Source: Gammaproteobacteria bacterium (GTDB lineage Bacteria; Pseudomonadota; Gammaproteobacteria; Pseudomonadales; JAUIET01). From it: 64,000 nucleotides of DNA. Every line of letters begins with the position of its first letter. Positions within the stretch are counted from its first letter, which is position 1. This document shows positions 7,074 to 17,377 of this stretch, one piece after another. Both the position numbers and the translations under genes were made by a program. Where the stretch lies: contig JAUIHW010000012.1 in NCBI GenBank assembly GCA_030431775.1, positions 1 through 64,000 on the forward strand, in the 5' to 3' direction. The notes under the pieces are model-generated. The model made no database searches and was not told the origin of the DNA. It saw only the letters and a list, made by a program, of their open reading frames with translations.

Positions 7074-8393
7074 GTGGCTATAGGTAAATCCGAATTCGCA
7101 CGCCGCCGCCGGCGGCTGATGGCCGAGATGGAACCAGGCAGTATTGCCATCATTCCGGCAGCTCGATTGCATGTGCGTAACCGCGATACTGAATACCGCT
7201 TTCGTCAGGACAGTGATTTTTACTACATCAGCGGTTTTGACGAGCCTGATGCCGTGGCGGTACTAATGCCCGACCGCAAACATGGGGAATTCATCCTCTT
7301 TTGCCAGGAGCGCGACCCTGAGCTGGAGTTGTGGACTGGTATTCGCGAAGGGCCGGAAGGCGCATGTGCCAATTATGGGGCGGATGACGCCTTTCCAATT
7401 GATGATATTGACGACATTTTGCCGGGTCTGCTCGAGGGTCGGGAGCGCGTTTACTACGCAATGGGCCGTGACCCGGATTTCGACCAGCATTTGATGCAAT
7501 GGGTAAACACCATTCGTAAAAAAACCCGCAATGGCGGGCAGCCACCGGGCGAGTTTCTTGAGCTGAATTATCTGTTGCACGAGCATCGTCTGCTGAAAAG
7601 TGCGGCTGAGATTCGCCAAATGCAAACCGCGGCTGACATTTCCGTACGAGCGCATCGAAGAGCCATGGAGTTTTGCCGCCCGGGGCAGTTTGAATACCAG
7701 CTGGAAGCGGAGATCATGCATGAGTTCATGGCATCAGGCTGTCGGCATGCGGCGTACGAAAGCATTGTCGGCAGCGGCGCCAACGCCTGTATTCTGCACT
7801 ACACCAGTAACCAGAATAAAATGCAGGCCGGCGATTTGGTATTGATCGATGCGGGCTGTGAGCATCAGTATTATGCTGCCGACATAACCCGAACGTTTCC
7901 AGTCAGCGGTACGTTCAGCAAGCCGCAGAGACAGTTGTATGAGCTGGTATTGGCGTCTCAGCTTGCAGCTATAGATCAGGTGCAGCCAGGCAGACACTGG
8001 AATGAACCTCATGAAGCCTGTGTCCGTGTGCTGACCGAAGGCCTGTTGGAACTGGGTCTGCTAAAAGGCCGCTTGACGACTCAGCTGAAAAAAGAAGGCT
8101 ACAAACGATTTTTCATGCACCGAACCGGTCACTGGTTGGGTATGGATGTGCACGACGTTGGCGATTACCGGGTTGACGATGAGTGGCGGATACTTGAAAT
8201 CGGCATGGTGCTGACGGTAGAGCCTGGCCTGTACATCCCGCCGGATGACACCTCGGTTGCCAAAAAATGGCGCGGTATTGGCATTCGTATAGAAGACGAT
8301 GTTGCGATCACCAAAACGGGCCCGAAAGTCCTGTCAGCGGCGCTGCCCAAGGAAGCCGAGGCCTTGGAGCAACTGATGCAGGCCGGTCAATGA
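7074..8393 (+). CDS. pepP: Xaa-Pro aminopeptidase (aminopeptidase P)
   Basis: Cleaves N-terminal residues preceding proline; cytosolic dimanganese M24 enzyme. A GTG start gives 439 residues, near the E. coli 441. The metal ligands are all visible at near-canonical positions: D259 in LIDAG, D270 in AADITR, H353 in HRTGHWLG, E383 in TVEPGLYI and E407 in GIRIEDD. The N-terminal creatinase-like domain spans roughly 1-170. It is followed by ubiH with an ATGA overlap, as in other gammaproteobacteria. Confidence 0.96.
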   Translation: MAIGKSEFARRRRRLMAEMEPGSIAIIPAARLHVRNRDTEYRFRQDSDFYYISGFDEPDAVAVLMPDRKHGEFILFCQERDPELELWTGIREGPEGACANYGADDAFPIDDIDDILPGLLEGRERVYYAMGRDPDFDQHLMQWVNTIRKKTRNGGQPPGEFLELNYLLHEHRLLKSAAEIRQMQTAADISVRAHRRAMEFCRPGQFEYQLEAEIMHEFMASGCRHAAYESIVGSGANACILHYTSNQNKMQAGDLVLIDAGCEHQYYAADITRTFPVSGTFSKPQRQLYELVLASQLAAIDQVQPGRHWNEPHEACVRVLTEGLLELGLLKGRLTTQLKKEGYKRFFMHRTGHWLGMDVHDVGDYRVDDEWRILEIGMVLTVEPGLYIPPDDTSVAKKWRGIGIRIEDDVAITKTGPKVLSAALPKEAEALEQLMQAGQ

Positions 8394-9643
8394 GTACGCG
8401 CTCATTCTCCGTGCTGATCGTTGGAGGCGGCTTGGTTGGTGCCAGCATTGCGGTTGCACTCAATCGCTGCTGTCCGGACGACACCCGGATTCTGGTCATT
8501 GACGGCTTCGATCTGAACAGAGCCAGCCTGGATGTGCAGGCCGGACAGGGGCAATACCAACCAAGCTTCGATACTCGCAGCACGGCTCTGTCCTACGGCA
8601 GCAAATGTATTTATGAAACACTGGGCCTTTGGGATGCGTTGGCAGGCCACGCCGAGCCGATTCGCGAGATTCATGTTTCCGAAAAAGGCCGCTTTGGCAG
8701 TACTTGTATGCGAGCCGAGCGTGAGCAGCTGCCAGCCCTGGGCTATGTTGCCGATAACCGTTGGTTGGGCTCGGTGTTGCTGGATGCTGTACACAGTGCC
8801 GCTAATATAGAATTGCGCTGTCCGACCCGTGTGCTGCGAACAGGGCGGCAAACGGACACCGTCTGGGTCGACCTCGAAAGCGCAGCGGGCGAGCAGCGAT
8901 TTGAGACCGACCTGTTGATTATTGCTGACGGTGCACGCTCGCAAACCTGCCAGCAATTGGGAATTCACTTCACAGAGCACGATTATGGCAAACAGGCGAT
9001 CGTCGCCAATGTTCGCACTCAGTTGCCTCACCAGGGTCGCGCATTTGAACGCTTTACCCAAAGTGGCCCTCTGGCCATGCTTCCGCTGGGCGGTGATGCC
9101 GGCTCCCGTGGCCGCTTGAGTTCCCTGGTCTGGGTGGTCGAAAAGGATCAACAGGAGCTGATGCTCGGCCTCGAAGACACGGACTTTCTGGAAGCTCTGC
9201 AACACGAATTCGGCTATCGCCTGGGCAGGCTTGAAGCGGTCAGCAAACGCGTTTCATACCCGCTGTCGCTGGTTACGGCTACCGAACAATTGCGCGACCG
9301 GGTTCTGGTGATGGGCAACGCCGCGCATTCGCTGCACCCGGTAGCTGGCCAGGGTTACAACCTCGCTCTCCGTGGCGTTGCGCGTTTGGCCAAATGCATT
9401 GGCTCGGCCATCGCCGAAGGTCGCTCACCGGGTTCCCGGCCGGTACTGAATGACTACTTGCAACATCGCGAAAGCGACCAGCGAGAGACCATACGTTTCA
9501 GTCACCTGGCAGCAACAGCCTTCACCAGCCGTGACCCGGGTATTGCTTTAAGCCGTGAACTCGGCCTGGTTGCCCTGGACTTGTTGCCGTCGGCAAAATC
9601 ATTGTTTGTGCGCCAGGCGGCGGGTTTGAGGCAAAGTGGATGA
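8390..9643 (+). CDS. ubiH: 2-octaprenyl-6-methoxyphenol hydroxylase, FAD monooxygenase
   Basis: Ubiquinone-pathway flavoprotein, by homology the ring C1 hydroxylase. The ATG at 8390 overlaps the pepP stop and gives 417 residues starting MSTRSFSVLIVGGG; a longer frame upstream is just read-through into pepP. Marks are the FAD Rossmann loop VGGGLVGASIA, the internal IIADGARSQTC, and the C-terminal MGNAAHSLHPVAGQG, where the GN instead of GD is usual for UbiH. It ends with an ATGA overlap into the second hydroxylase gene, so the pair is probably made in balanced amounts for the Ubi complex. Confidence 0.93.
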   Translation: MSTRSFSVLIVGGGLVGASIAVALNRCCPDDTRILVIDGFDLNRASLDVQAGQGQYQPSFDTRSTALSYGSKCIYETLGLWDALAGHAEPIREIHVSEKGRFGSTCMRAEREQLPALGYVADNRWLGSVLLDAVHSAANIELRCPTRVLRTGRQTDTVWVDLESAAGEQRFETDLLIIADGARSQTCQQLGIHFTEHDYGKQAIVANVRTQLPHQGRAFERFTQSGPLAMLPLGGDAGSRGRLSSLVWVVEKDQQELMLGLEDTDFLEALQHEFGYRLGRLEAVSKRVSYPLSLVTATEQLRDRVLVMGNAAHSLHPVAGQGYNLALRGVARLAKCIGSAIAEGRSPGSRPVLNDYLQHRESDQRETIRFSHLAATAFTSRDPGIALSRELGLVALDLLPSAKSLFVRQAAGLRQSG

Positions 9644-10854
9644 AACGGGAAGTAGACGTCGTCATTGTAGGCGCGGGCATGGCCGGCCTGGCTTTGGCCT
9701 GTGCCCTGCGAGACAGCGGCCTGCACATTATCCTGCTGGAAGCCAACAAGCTGCCGTCACTGTCCCCTGGCCCGCTGTCCGGCGGTGTTTCAGCCTACGA
9801 TCCGAGGGTCAGCGCTCTCAGCGCCGGTAGTGTCGACTTTTTAGAGGGACTCGGAGTCTGGGAGAGTATTTGTGCAGCACGTTGCGCCGAATTCCAGCAC
9901 ATGCAAGTTTGGGATGGGTGTGGGACCGCTGGTATTGACTTCCATGCCGCGGAGCTTGGCGTTTCTGCATTGGGGTATATTGTGGAAAACAGCCTTACCC
10001 AGACGGCCTTGTTTGCTCAGTTGCAGCAGTCCACCGGTCTGCAGGTGATCTGTCCCGGGAAAATTTGCGCTATGCGCACCAGTTGCGATGAGGGCCGTAC
10101 TCAACAGGTGGATCTGGCGGACGGCACTACTCTGCACGCGCAGCTGATTGTCGCCGCTGATGGTGCTCGCTCGCAAATGCGCGAGTTGGCGGGCTTCAAG
10201 ATGCGCGAATGGAGTTATCAACAAAGTGCGATAGTTGCGACGGTAGAAACGGCTGAGCCTCACGGCAACACCGCCCGGCAGCGCTTTTTACCCCAGGGTC
10301 CGCTGGCTTTTCTGCCGCTGGCGCATGAGTCACAGCGTTACTGCTCAATCGTGTGGTCGGCCGATACCGAGATTGCCGAGCAGATCATGCGCCTGGATGA
10401 TAGCGAGTTTTGCACACAGCTGGCGCACGCTTTTGAAAGTCGCCTGGGTGAGATTACAAACTGCTCGCAGCGCTTCTGTTTTCCGCTGCAGCAGCGTCAT
10501 GCTGTGGACTATGTTAAGCCGGGCCTCGCATTGATTGGAGATGCCGCGCATGTCATTCATCCACTGGCGGGACAGGGCGTCAACCTGGGCTTCAAGGATG
10601 TACGCGTGCTGGCTGAGGAAATTCAGCGCGCTCATTCGGGCAATGTCGCAATTGGTAGTGAATTGTTTCTGAAGCGCTACCAGCGGCGACGCAAGCTGGA
10701 CAATCTGGCAATGATGGCGGCCGTAGACGGGTTTAAGCACCTCTTTGGCAGTCGTGCCCTGCCACTGGTCTGGCTGCGAAATGCGGGCATGCGCCAGCTG
10801 GCCGGCATTGGCCCATTAAAGCAGCAGATTGTTCGTCACGCGATGGGAATTTAG
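9640..10854 (+). CDS. ubiI: UbiI-type FAD hydroxylase of ubiquinone biosynthesis
   Basis: 404 residues, homologous to the preceding ubiH. FAD motifs are VGAGMAGLALA, VAADGARSQ and IGDAAHVIHPLAGQG. In E. coli the gene after ubiH is ubiI (formerly visC), the C5 hydroxylase, and synteny supports that call. Sequence alone does not rule out UbiF (C6) or a broader-range enzyme. The start ATG overlaps the ubiH TGA. A 15-bp palindrome lies just after the stop, before gcvH. Confidence 0.85.
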   Translation: MKREVDVVIVGAGMAGLALACALRDSGLHIILLEANKLPSLSPGPLSGGVSAYDPRVSALSAGSVDFLEGLGVWESICAARCAEFQHMQVWDGCGTAGIDFHAAELGVSALGYIVENSLTQTALFAQLQQSTGLQVICPGKICAMRTSCDEGRTQQVDLADGTTLHAQLIVAADGARSQMRELAGFKMREWSYQQSAIVATVETAEPHGNTARQRFLPQGPLAFLPLAHESQRYCSIVWSADTEIAEQIMRLDDSEFCTQLAHAFESRLGEITNCSQRFCFPLQQRHAVDYVKPGLALIGDAAHVIHPLAGQGVNLGFKDVRVLAEEIQRAHSGNVAIGSELFLKRYQRRRKLDNLAMMAAVDGFKHLFGSRALPLVWLRNAGMRQLAGIGPLKQQIVRHAMGI

Positions 10855-10952
10855 CTGCCCAGACCGCAAGTTCACAACTTGATGCGCTGCGCTGCTTTGT
10901 TTTTGTCAGGCGCGTCGTTAAAATGCAGTGAAGTTTTTTCTGAGGACAGGCA

Positions 10953-11339
10953 ATGGCAGCGATACCTGATGAACTTCGTTACGCTGAAACACACGAGTGG
11001 GCGCGACTGGATGAAGATGGGCTGGTTACCGTGGGCATCAGCGACCATGCCCAGGAAGCGCTTGGTGATATAGTGTTTGTGGAGCTGCCTGAGCCAGGAG
11101 CGGCCTTTGCGGCGGGTGATCAGTTTGGGGTAGTGGAATCGGTTAAGGCGGCCTCCGACATATACGCGCCCGTCACCGGTGAAGTTGTTGAAATTAATGA
11201 AGATATTGAAGAGCAGCCGGAGTTGGTGAACGCAAACCCCTATGAAGACGGCTGGTTGATCAAGTTGCGCCCGGACAGCGATGACCTCAGCCATCTGCTG
11301 GACGGAGAAGCCTATTTGCAGCAGTGTGAAAACGAGTGA
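10953..11339 (+). CDS. gcvH: Glycine cleavage system H protein
   Basis: 128-residue lipoyl carrier. The lipoylated lysine is in [13 protein letters not shown], flanked by [12 protein letters not shown] and the C-terminal [13 protein letters not shown]. An AGGACAGG Shine-Dalgarno precedes the ATG. In related genomes gcvT, gcvH and gcvP sit together after ubiI; here only gcvH remains, followed at once by rppH with a GTGA overlap. The other subunits must be elsewhere, or GcvH serves mainly as a lipoyl carrier. Confidence 0.96.
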   Translation: MAAIPDELRYAETHEWARLDEDGLVTVGISDHAQEALGDIVFVELPEPGAAFAAGDQFGVVESVKAASDIYAPVTGEVVEINEDIEEQPELVNANPYEDGWLIKLRPDSDDLSHLLDGEAYLQQCENE

Positions 11340-11836
11340 TCGATAGGCATGGGTTCCGGCCTAATGTGGGAATCATGGTGGCGAACGGGGCCGGGCAACT
11401 GTTGTGGGCCAAGCGAGTCGGGCAAGACGCCTGGCAATTTCCGCAAGGTGGCATTCAGGACGATGAGTCAGCTGAGCAGGCCTTGTACCGAGAGCTTGAA
11501 GAAGAAATAGGGCTGACAGAAGACCAGGTGGAGCTGCTTGGCTCCACTCGTGGTTGGTTGCGCTACCGTTTGCCGAAACGGCTGATCAGAAAAGGCAGTT
11601 CACCGTTATGTATTGGCCAGAAGCAGAAGTGGTTTTTGCTGCAATTGCGGTGCAGCGAGGGGGATATCCGCTTCGATGCCGACCACAAGCCGGAATTTGA
11701 TGGCTGGCGTTGGGTCAGTTACTGGTACCCCGTGGGCGCTGTGATTTCTTTCAAGCGGGAAGTGTACCGCAAGGCCTTGCTGGAGTTGGCACCCGTGCAC
11801 GCGCGTCATGTGAGTAGGCAATTGCAGCATGGCTGA
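11336..11836 (+). CDS. rppH: RNA pyrophosphohydrolase (Nudix)
   Basis: Removes pyrophosphate from the 5' end of primary transcripts, which triggers RNase E-dependent decay. 166 residues from a GTG that overlaps the gcvH stop. The start [16 protein letters not shown] and WQFPQGGI are diagnostic for RppH, and the Nudix box [20 protein letters not shown] (about 38-57) carries the metal-binding glutamates. It is followed by ptsP with an 8-bp overlap, the same order as in E. coli. Confidence 0.96.
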   Translation: MIDRHGFRPNVGIMVANGAGQLLWAKRVGQDAWQFPQGGIQDDESAEQALYRELEEEIGLTEDQVELLGSTRGWLRYRLPKRLIRKGSSPLCIGQKQKWFLLQLRCSEGDIRFDADHKPEFDGWRWVSYWYPVGAVISFKREVYRKALLELAPVHARHVSRQLQHG

Positions 11837-14135
11837 TACCTTTATGCTCAGTTCCCTGCGCCAGATTGTTCAGGAGGTGAATACCGCCAGCAGTCTGCAG
11901 CAGGCGCTGGACCTGATTGTTCATCGGGTGCGTCGCGCGATGGGCACCGAAGTCTGTTCGGTCTATATGTATGATGCCACCAGCACTGACTATGTGTTTG
12001 CCGCTACTGAAGGCCTTAATGCTGACATGGTGGGCAAGGTTTCGCTGCATGCCAGTGAAGGCCTGATCGGCTATGTGGTAAGCCGGGAAGAGCCATTAAA
12101 CCTCGATGAGGCCGAGAAACACCCAAGCTTCAAGTTCTTTGAAGGCATAGGCGAAGAGAGTTTCAGTTCTTTCCTGGGCGCACCGATCATTCATCAGCGA
12201 AAAGTGTTGGGCGTATTGACCGTGCAACAGCGTGAGAAACGCCGCTTTGATGAAAGCGAGGAAGCCTTTCTTGTGACGATCTCCGCGCAACTGGCTGGGG
12301 TGATAGCTCATGCTGAGGCAACCGGTGATCTTGGCTCACTGACCTCCTCCAAGCCCGCTACTCCGCAGCGTTCGGCGCGCTTTTTCGGAGTGCCTGGCGC
12401 ACCTGGAGTTGCCATTGGTGAAACCATGGTGATGTCCTCGCCGGCTGATCTCAACTCTGTGCCGGATCGCCCGGCGTCAGATATTGATCAGGAGCTGGAC
12501 TATTTCTGGCGCAGCCTCGATCGGGTGCGGGCTGATATTCATGAGCTGGATGCCGCCCTGGCCAATCAGTTACGCCCTGAAGAACGCGCCTTGTTTGATG
12601 TCTATCTGCAGATGCTGAACGACAATGCCTTTGGCGGGGAAATTAGTGATCGTATTCGGCAGGGCTCATGGGCACAGGGTGCGGTGCGCTCAGTAATATT
12701 AGAACACGTGCAAACCTTTGAGCGCATGGAAGACAGTTACCTTCGAGAGCGGGCAGCCGATGTGCGCGATCTCGGTCGGCGCGTGCTCGAATACTTGCAG
12801 CAGGCGAATACCGAGCGGCCGGTATACCCGCAGAAAACCGTACTGATTGGTGAGGAACTAACGGCTTCCATGCTCGGCGAAGTGCCAACCGGACAATTGG
12901 TAGGGCTGGTGTCGGTGCGCGGGTCGAGCAATTCTCACGTAGCCATTATGGCGCGCGCACTGGGGATACCCACGGTAATGGGCGCGGTTGACTTGCCCTT
13001 CCAGCGGCTTGAGCACAGCCAGATTATTGTCGACGGTTACAACGGTACCGCCATTCTCAACCCTGATGAGGAGCTGAGCGCACAATACCAAGCCATTATT
13101 ACTGAAGAAGAACAGCTCAGTCGTCAGCTTGAAACGCTTCGTGATCTGCCATCAGAAACAACAGATGGTCATCGGGTGCCGCTGTTTGTGAATACCGGTC
13201 TGGTCTCTGATGTGGCCCGCTCTTTGGATCGTGGTGCGGAAGGGGTCGGCCTTTATCGCACCGAAGTGCCTTTTTTGTTGCGTGATCGCTTTCCAAGCGA
13301 AGAAGAACAGCGGCTCATTTATCGAGAGCAGCTGGAAGCTTTTGCGCCTTTGCCTGTGACCATGCGAACCCTGGACATTGGCGGCGACAAGGCGCTGCCC
13401 TATTTCCCGATCGAGGAAGAAAACCCTTTCCTTGGCTGGCGTGGCTTGCGGGTGACCCTTGACCATCCGGAAATCTTCCTGGCTCAGGTTCGGGCGATGC
13501 TGAAGGCCAGCCAGGGTCTGGACAACCTGCGCATCATGTTGCCGATGGTGACTCACCTCAGTGAAATTGACGAGGCGCAAAGCCTGATTACCCGCTCGTA
13601 TACCGAGTTGCTTGATGAAGGCTATCGAATCAGTCGCGCGCCGGTAGGGGTAATGATAGAAGTACCGGCAGCGGTTTATCAGGCTCGAACTTTTGCTCGA
13701 AAAGTGGATTTCCTGTCGGTGGGCAGTAATGACCTTACCCAGTACCTGTTAGCGGTTGACCGGAATAATGCTCGGGTGGCCCCGCTTTACCACTCTTATC
13801 ACCCGGCCGTTCTGCAGGCCCTGGAGCAGGTTGCCGATGCGGCCAATATCGAAGGCAAAATGTTGACCATCTGTGGTGAGCTGGCCGGTGAGCCCGGCGC
13901 GGCGCTGCTGTTAATGGCCATGGGCTATGATGCCTTGTCAATGAACGCGGCCAATATTCCCAAGGTCAAGCAAACATTGCGCTGCGTCAGCCGTGATCAG
14001 GCCGATGAAATGTTGCAGCGGGTAATGCAACTGGAAGACGCAGAAATGGTTCACGGCTATATGCAAGCCAAGTTGGACAAATTGGGTATCAGCCAATATC
14101 TCAGCCCTGGCGCGCTGGTCTCAATGGATAATTAA
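11829..14135 (+). CDS. ptsP: Enzyme I of the nitrogen PTS (EI-Ntr)
   Basis: 768 residues. Transfers phosphate from PEP to NPr in the regulatory nitrogen phosphotransferase system. An N-terminal GAF domain (about 15-160) distinguishes it from sugar-PTS enzyme I. The phosphohistidine is H370 in [15 protein letters not shown], and the PEP-binding barrel has [22 protein letters not shown] and [12 protein letters not shown]. It is second in the run rppH-ptsP-lgt-thyA-folA. The NPr and EIIA-Ntr partners are not in the window. Confidence 0.96.
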   Translation: MADTFMLSSLRQIVQEVNTASSLQQALDLIVHRVRRAMGTEVCSVYMYDATSTDYVFAATEGLNADMVGKVSLHASEGLIGYVVSREEPLNLDEAEKHPSFKFFEGIGEESFSSFLGAPIIHQRKVLGVLTVQQREKRRFDESEEAFLVTISAQLAGVIAHAEATGDLGSLTSSKPATPQRSARFFGVPGAPGVAIGETMVMSSPADLNSVPDRPASDIDQELDYFWRSLDRVRADIHELDAALANQLRPEERALFDVYLQMLNDNAFGGEISDRIRQGSWAQGAVRSVILEHVQTFERMEDSYLRERAADVRDLGRRVLEYLQQANTERPVYPQKTVLIGEELTASMLGEVPTGQLVGLVSVRGSSNSHVAIMARALGIPTVMGAVDLPFQRLEHSQIIVDGYNGTAILNPDEELSAQYQAIITEEEQLSRQLETLRDLPSETTDGHRVPLFVNTGLVSDVARSLDRGAEGVGLYRTEVPFLLRDRFPSEEEQRLIYREQLEAFAPLPVTMRTLDIGGDKALPYFPIEEENPFLGWRGLRVTLDHPEIFLAQVRAMLKASQGLDNLRIMLPMVTHLSEIDEAQSLITRSYTELLDEGYRISRAPVGVMIEVPAAVYQARTFARKVDFLSVGSNDLTQYLLAVDRNNARVAPLYHSYHPAVLQALEQVADAANIEGKMLTICGELAGEPGAALLLMAMGYDALSMNAANIPKVKQTLRCVSRDQADEMLQRVMQLEDAEMVHGYMQAKLDKLGISQYLSPGALVSMDN

Positions 14136-14137
14136 CG

Positions 14138-14947
14138 ATGTTGGAACTTGCGGCTGCCGCCTACACTCATCCAGCCTGGGACCCGGTCGCGGTGCGTCTG
14201 GGGCCACTAAGCATTCACTGGTACGCGTTAATGTACCTGCTCGGCTTTGCTGCGGCCTGGCGGTTGGGGCTGGCCGAGGCGCGACGCCCGCACGTGCCCA
14301 TCAAGGCTGAGCAGATCGAAGACCTGATTTTTTACGGCGCTCTGGGTGCGGTTTTGGGTGGTCGATTGGGCTACGTCTTTTTTTACGGGTTTGACAACTT
14401 TCTGCAAGACCCGCTGTGGTTGTTTGCCGTTTGGGAAGGCGGCATGTCGTTTCATGGCGGCCTGCTGGGTGTGATCGTTGCAATGCTGCTGTTTGCCCGC
14501 AAGTATGGCCACCGGCTGGGCAGCGTACTCGACCTGGCCGCTATCTGCACTCCGATTGGTCTGGGGCTGGGGCGTATTGGGAATTTTATTGGGCAGGAAC
14601 TGTGGGGTCGCCCGACTGACGTGCCCTGGGCAATGATATTTCCGCGTGACCCGGAACAGTTGGCGCGCCATCCTTCTCAGCTCTACCAAGCGTTTCTTGA
14701 AGGCCTGGTGTTGTTTGCATTGGTGTACTGGTTTGCGAGAAAGCCCCGCCCTCCGTGGGCGATCTCAGGAGTTTTTCTGCTTGGCTACGCCGCAGCGCGC
14801 TTTGCGGTGGAGTTTGTTCGCCAGCCCGACGCGCACCTGAATTTTGTCTGGCTTGGCTGGATGACCCGTGGCCAGGAGCTTTGTATACCGATGTTCGCGC
14901 TTGGTCTGTACCTTTTGCACTACGCACACAAGAGTAAGACGAACTGA
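14138..14947 (+). CDS. lgt: Prolipoprotein diacylglyceryl transferase
   Basis: Inner-membrane enzyme that attaches diacylglycerol from phosphatidylglycerol to the lipobox cysteine of prolipoproteins. 269 residues with several membrane spans. Lgt signature elements are [27 protein letters not shown] (catalytic-region His), [13 protein letters not shown] and HPSQLYQA. It starts 2 bp after the ptsP stop, and its TGA overlaps the thyA ATG, so it is tightly coupled. Confidence 0.96.
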   Translation: MLELAAAAYTHPAWDPVAVRLGPLSIHWYALMYLLGFAAAWRLGLAEARRPHVPIKAEQIEDLIFYGALGAVLGGRLGYVFFYGFDNFLQDPLWLFAVWEGGMSFHGGLLGVIVAMLLFARKYGHRLGSVLDLAAICTPIGLGLGRIGNFIGQELWGRPTDVPWAMIFPRDPEQLARHPSQLYQAFLEGLVLFALVYWFARKPRPPWAISGVFLLGYAAARFAVEFVRQPDAHLNFVWLGWMTRGQELCIPMFALGLYLLHYAHKSKTN

Positions 14948-15741
14948 TGCAGCAATACCTGGAGTTAATGCAACACACCATTGATAGAGGCGTTTACAAA
15001 GGCGATCGCACCGGAACCGGTACCCGCAGCGTCTTCGGTTACCAGATGCGATTTGACCTCAGCCAGGGTTTTCCCCTGGTAACCACGAAGAAGCTGCATC
15101 TAAAGTCGATCATCTATGAGCTGTTGTGGTTTTTGCGTGGTGATACCAATGTTGAATATCTTCGGCAACACGGCGTTTCTATTTGGGACGAGTGGGCCGA
15201 TGCCAATGGCGAGCTGGGCCCGGTGTACGGCGCGCAATGGCGCAGCTGGCCGACGTCGGATGGGCGTCGGCTGGATCAGATCAGCGATCTTGTTGAGCAG
15301 ATCAGAGTTAACCCCGATTCCCGGCGTCTGCTGGTCAGTGCGTGGAATGTTGCCGAGCTGGATAAAATGGCCCTGCCGCCCTGCCACCTGCTGTTTCAAT
15401 TCTATGTGGCTGAAGGGCGGCTGTCGTGTCAGCTCTATCAGCGTAGCGCCGACATATTTCTTGGCGTACCCTTTAATATAGCGTCCTACGCTTTGCTCAC
15501 CATAATGATGGCGCAGGTGACGAACTTGCAGCCAGGGGAGTTCATTCACACCCTGGGCGATGCACATTTGTATACAAACCATCTTGAGCAAGCCAGCCTG
15601 CAGTTGCAGCGTACCCCACGTTCATTGCCAAGCGTGCAAATAAACCCGGCGGTTGACGACATTTTCGGCTTTGATTTTGCCGACTTTGCCTTGCTCGATT
15701 ACCAGCCGCACCCGCATATTGCGGCGCCGGTTGCGGTCTGA
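14947..15741 (+). CDS. thyA: Thymidylate synthase
   Basis: Converts dUMP to dTMP with methylene-THF, producing dihydrofolate. 264 residues, the same as E. coli. Landmarks are the N-terminal [20 protein letters not shown], the active-site Cys in [12 protein letters not shown], the phosphate-binding [18 protein letters not shown], and a [10 protein letters not shown] segment. folA follows 27 bp downstream, pairing dTMP synthesis with dihydrofolate recycling. The lgt-thyA junction is an overlapping start. Confidence 0.97.
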   Translation: MQQYLELMQHTIDRGVYKGDRTGTGTRSVFGYQMRFDLSQGFPLVTTKKLHLKSIIYELLWFLRGDTNVEYLRQHGVSIWDEWADANGELGPVYGAQWRSWPTSDGRRLDQISDLVEQIRVNPDSRRLLVSAWNVAELDKMALPPCHLLFQFYVAEGRLSCQLYQRSADIFLGVPFNIASYALLTIMMAQVTNLQPGEFIHTLGDAHLYTNHLEQASLQLQRTPRSLPSVQINPAVDDIFGFDFADFALLDYQPHPHIAAPVAV

Positions 15742-15768
15742 GTCACGCTGAATAGTGAGTGTTCTCGC

Positions 15769-16296
15769 GTGGCTAATATTGTAGAAACCCTGATCGTGGC
15801 CATGGACCGCAATCGTTGCATTGGTCTTGACAATGGTCTGCCTTGGCATTTGCGTGCGGATCTGCGGCACTTTAAAAAAGTGACATCCGGGGCGGCGATT
15901 ATCATGGGTCGCAAGACCTATGAGTCCATCGGTAAACCCTTGCCGGAACGCTGCAATATTGTGCTCAGTCGGCAGCAGGGGCTCGAATGGGACGGAGTCA
16001 GCGTGGTTCACACTCTGGCACAGGCCCGTGCGCTTGCCACTGATTACAGTATGCGCAATGGGAAGCGCGAGTATTTTGTCATCGGTGGCGCTGAAATTTA
16101 TGCTCTGGCCCTGCCGAAGGCGGACTGTTTGTACCTGACCCGGGTGCAAACTGAAATTAGCGGTGACACCTGGTTTCCTGAGCTGGATCACAGCGAATGG
16201 CGTGAACTAAGCCGCCAGGACTTTTGCCAGGATGCCGAGAATGATTGGGATTTCAGCATCTTAAAGCTTGCTCGCATCCCTGAAGCGCGGCTGTAA
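15769..16296 (+). CDS. folA: Dihydrofolate reductase
   Basis: Reduces dihydrofolate to tetrahydrofolate with NADPH, completing the thymidylate cycle with the upstream thyA. A GTG start preceded by GTGAG gives 175 residues. Conserved parts are ALxxxxCIGLDNGLPWHL (the LPWHLRADL active-site loop), FKKVTSG, IMGRKTYESIGKPLP and VIGGAEIYALALP. It is slightly longer than the E. coli enzyme, with the extra length in the C-terminal half. It is last in its run; a 301-bp gap follows. Confidence 0.96.
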   Translation: MANIVETLIVAMDRNRCIGLDNGLPWHLRADLRHFKKVTSGAAIIMGRKTYESIGKPLPERCNIVLSRQQGLEWDGVSVVHTLAQARALATDYSMRNGKREYFVIGGAEIYALALPKADCLYLTRVQTEISGDTWFPELDHSEWRELSRQDFCQDAENDWDFSILKLARIPEARL

Positions 16297-16597
16297 ATGT
16301 AAAAAACTCGGGTCCCGCGACCAGCGGTAAGAGGCGCTCTCCACGAACTTTATGCTGCATAGCAAGGGCTTGCAGGGTTCCAGCGAGCCTGCCACTAAAG
16401 TTTCATCTGAATGAAATCGAATTGAGCGTTGATTTATATTAAAAAGTGGTTTTACAATGGCCACAAGACATCGCGACTGATGCGCACGTGTGAACACAAG
16501 TGCGAAATCCAAACGGCTGGTAATGAGCCGGTCGTGAACGTCGCGAAAATAAATGCAATAAGCTTTACATCCTCATATCAAAGGTAAAAACAAGTCC
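16297..16597. other. Intergenic region upstream of the TonB2-type operon
   Basis: 301 bp between folA and the DUF3450 gene. No convincing gene is seen. It holds a candidate promoter at 16429-16458, followed by an imperfect hairpin around 16477-16496 (GCAC-GTGT-GA-ACAC-AA-GTGC). The leader after the promoter is about 130 nt, long for this genome, and could carry regulation. I could not identify a convincing Fur box by eye. Confidence 0.5.
16429..16458 (+). promoter_or_regulatory. Candidate sigma70 promoter of the TonB2-type operon
   Basis: TTGATT (16429-16434), an 18-bp spacer, then TACAAT (16453-16458). These match four and five of six consensus bases. It lies in the only large gap upstream of a run of six co-directional genes. 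Confidence 0.5.
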
Positions 16598-17377
16598 ATG
16601 AATATGCATCGAGTAAAAGTCGTTGCCTGTGTCGTTCCCCTGCTGGGAGCGCTACTGGGTAATGCAGCACACGCGGATTCCCTGGCAAACATATTGCGAG
16701 TAGGCCAGGCAAAAACCACAGCGGCTCAGCAATCCCAGGCTCGGGTTGACAAAATTGCTGATCAAACGGCTGATCTCCTTAACGACTATAAGACGGTCAA
16801 TAAAGAGATTGATGGCTTGAAGATCTACAATCAGCGGCTGGAAATCCAGATCGCGAACCAGCTTGCACGTCTGGACGAACTGGAAAGCTCAATCGCCGAT
16901 GTGACGGTCATTCAGCGCCAGATGATGCCTTTGATTATTCGCATGATCGACGGGCTGGAGCAGTTTGTCGCCCTGGACATTCCGTTCAAGGCCAAAGAAA
17001 GGTCTGACCGGGTCGCCTTTTTGCGCGCCAATGTTGACCGTTCGGATATTTCTGCAGCTGAAAAATTTCGCCAGGTGCTGGAAGCCTGGAAAATAGAGAA
17101 TGAGTACGGTCGCAAGATCCAGACCTATCCGGGCGAAGTCGATCTGGACGGCTCTGGTAATGCCCGTAAAGTCGATTTGCTGCAAGTTGGCCGCATTGCC
17201 CTGTTGGCGCAAACGACCGACAAAGAAGTAACCGCTGCCTGGGCCGATGGCGGCTGGCAGGCGCTCGATAGCGGCCAGTACCGCTCTGCCGTATCCAAGG
17301 CTATTCGAATTGCCAAGAAGCAGGCAGCCATTGACATTATGACCATGCCGATTCCGGCTCCGGAGGCAGCACAATGA
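16598..17377 (+). CDS. DUF3450 periplasmic coiled-coil protein
   Basis: 259 residues. A signal peptide (about 1-26, ending NAAHA-DS) exports it, and residues 40-105 form a long coiled coil (KIADQTADLLNDYKTVNKEI and on). DUF3450 proteins are found at the head of TonB2-type operons in vibrios and other marine gammaproteobacteria. Their role is unknown; a periplasmic scaffold for the long ExbB-like protein is plausible. The stop overlaps the next ATG by 4 bases. First gene of the operon. Confidence 0.82.
   Translation: MNMHRVKVVACVVPLLGALLGNAAHADSLANILRVGQAKTTAAQQSQARVDKIADQTADLLNDYKTVNKEIDGLKIYNQRLEIQIANQLARLDELESSIADVTVIQRQMMPLIIRMIDGLEQFVALDIPFKAKERSDRVAFLRANVDRSDISAAEKFRQVLEAWKIENEYGRKIQTYPGEVDLDGSGNARKVDLLQVGRIALLAQTTDKEVTAAWADGGWQALDSGQYRSAVSKAIRIAKKQAAIDIMTMPIPAPEAAQ

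Noticed and set aside
8402-9205. Minus-strand open frame of 267 codons over ubiH
   Set aside because: Shadow of ubiH in the opposite strand; the composition is that of a reverse-complement frame and no family is recognised.
16310-16335. Possible terminator after folA
   Set aside because: The only stem is 4 bp, and its T-run lies on the strand opposite to folA.
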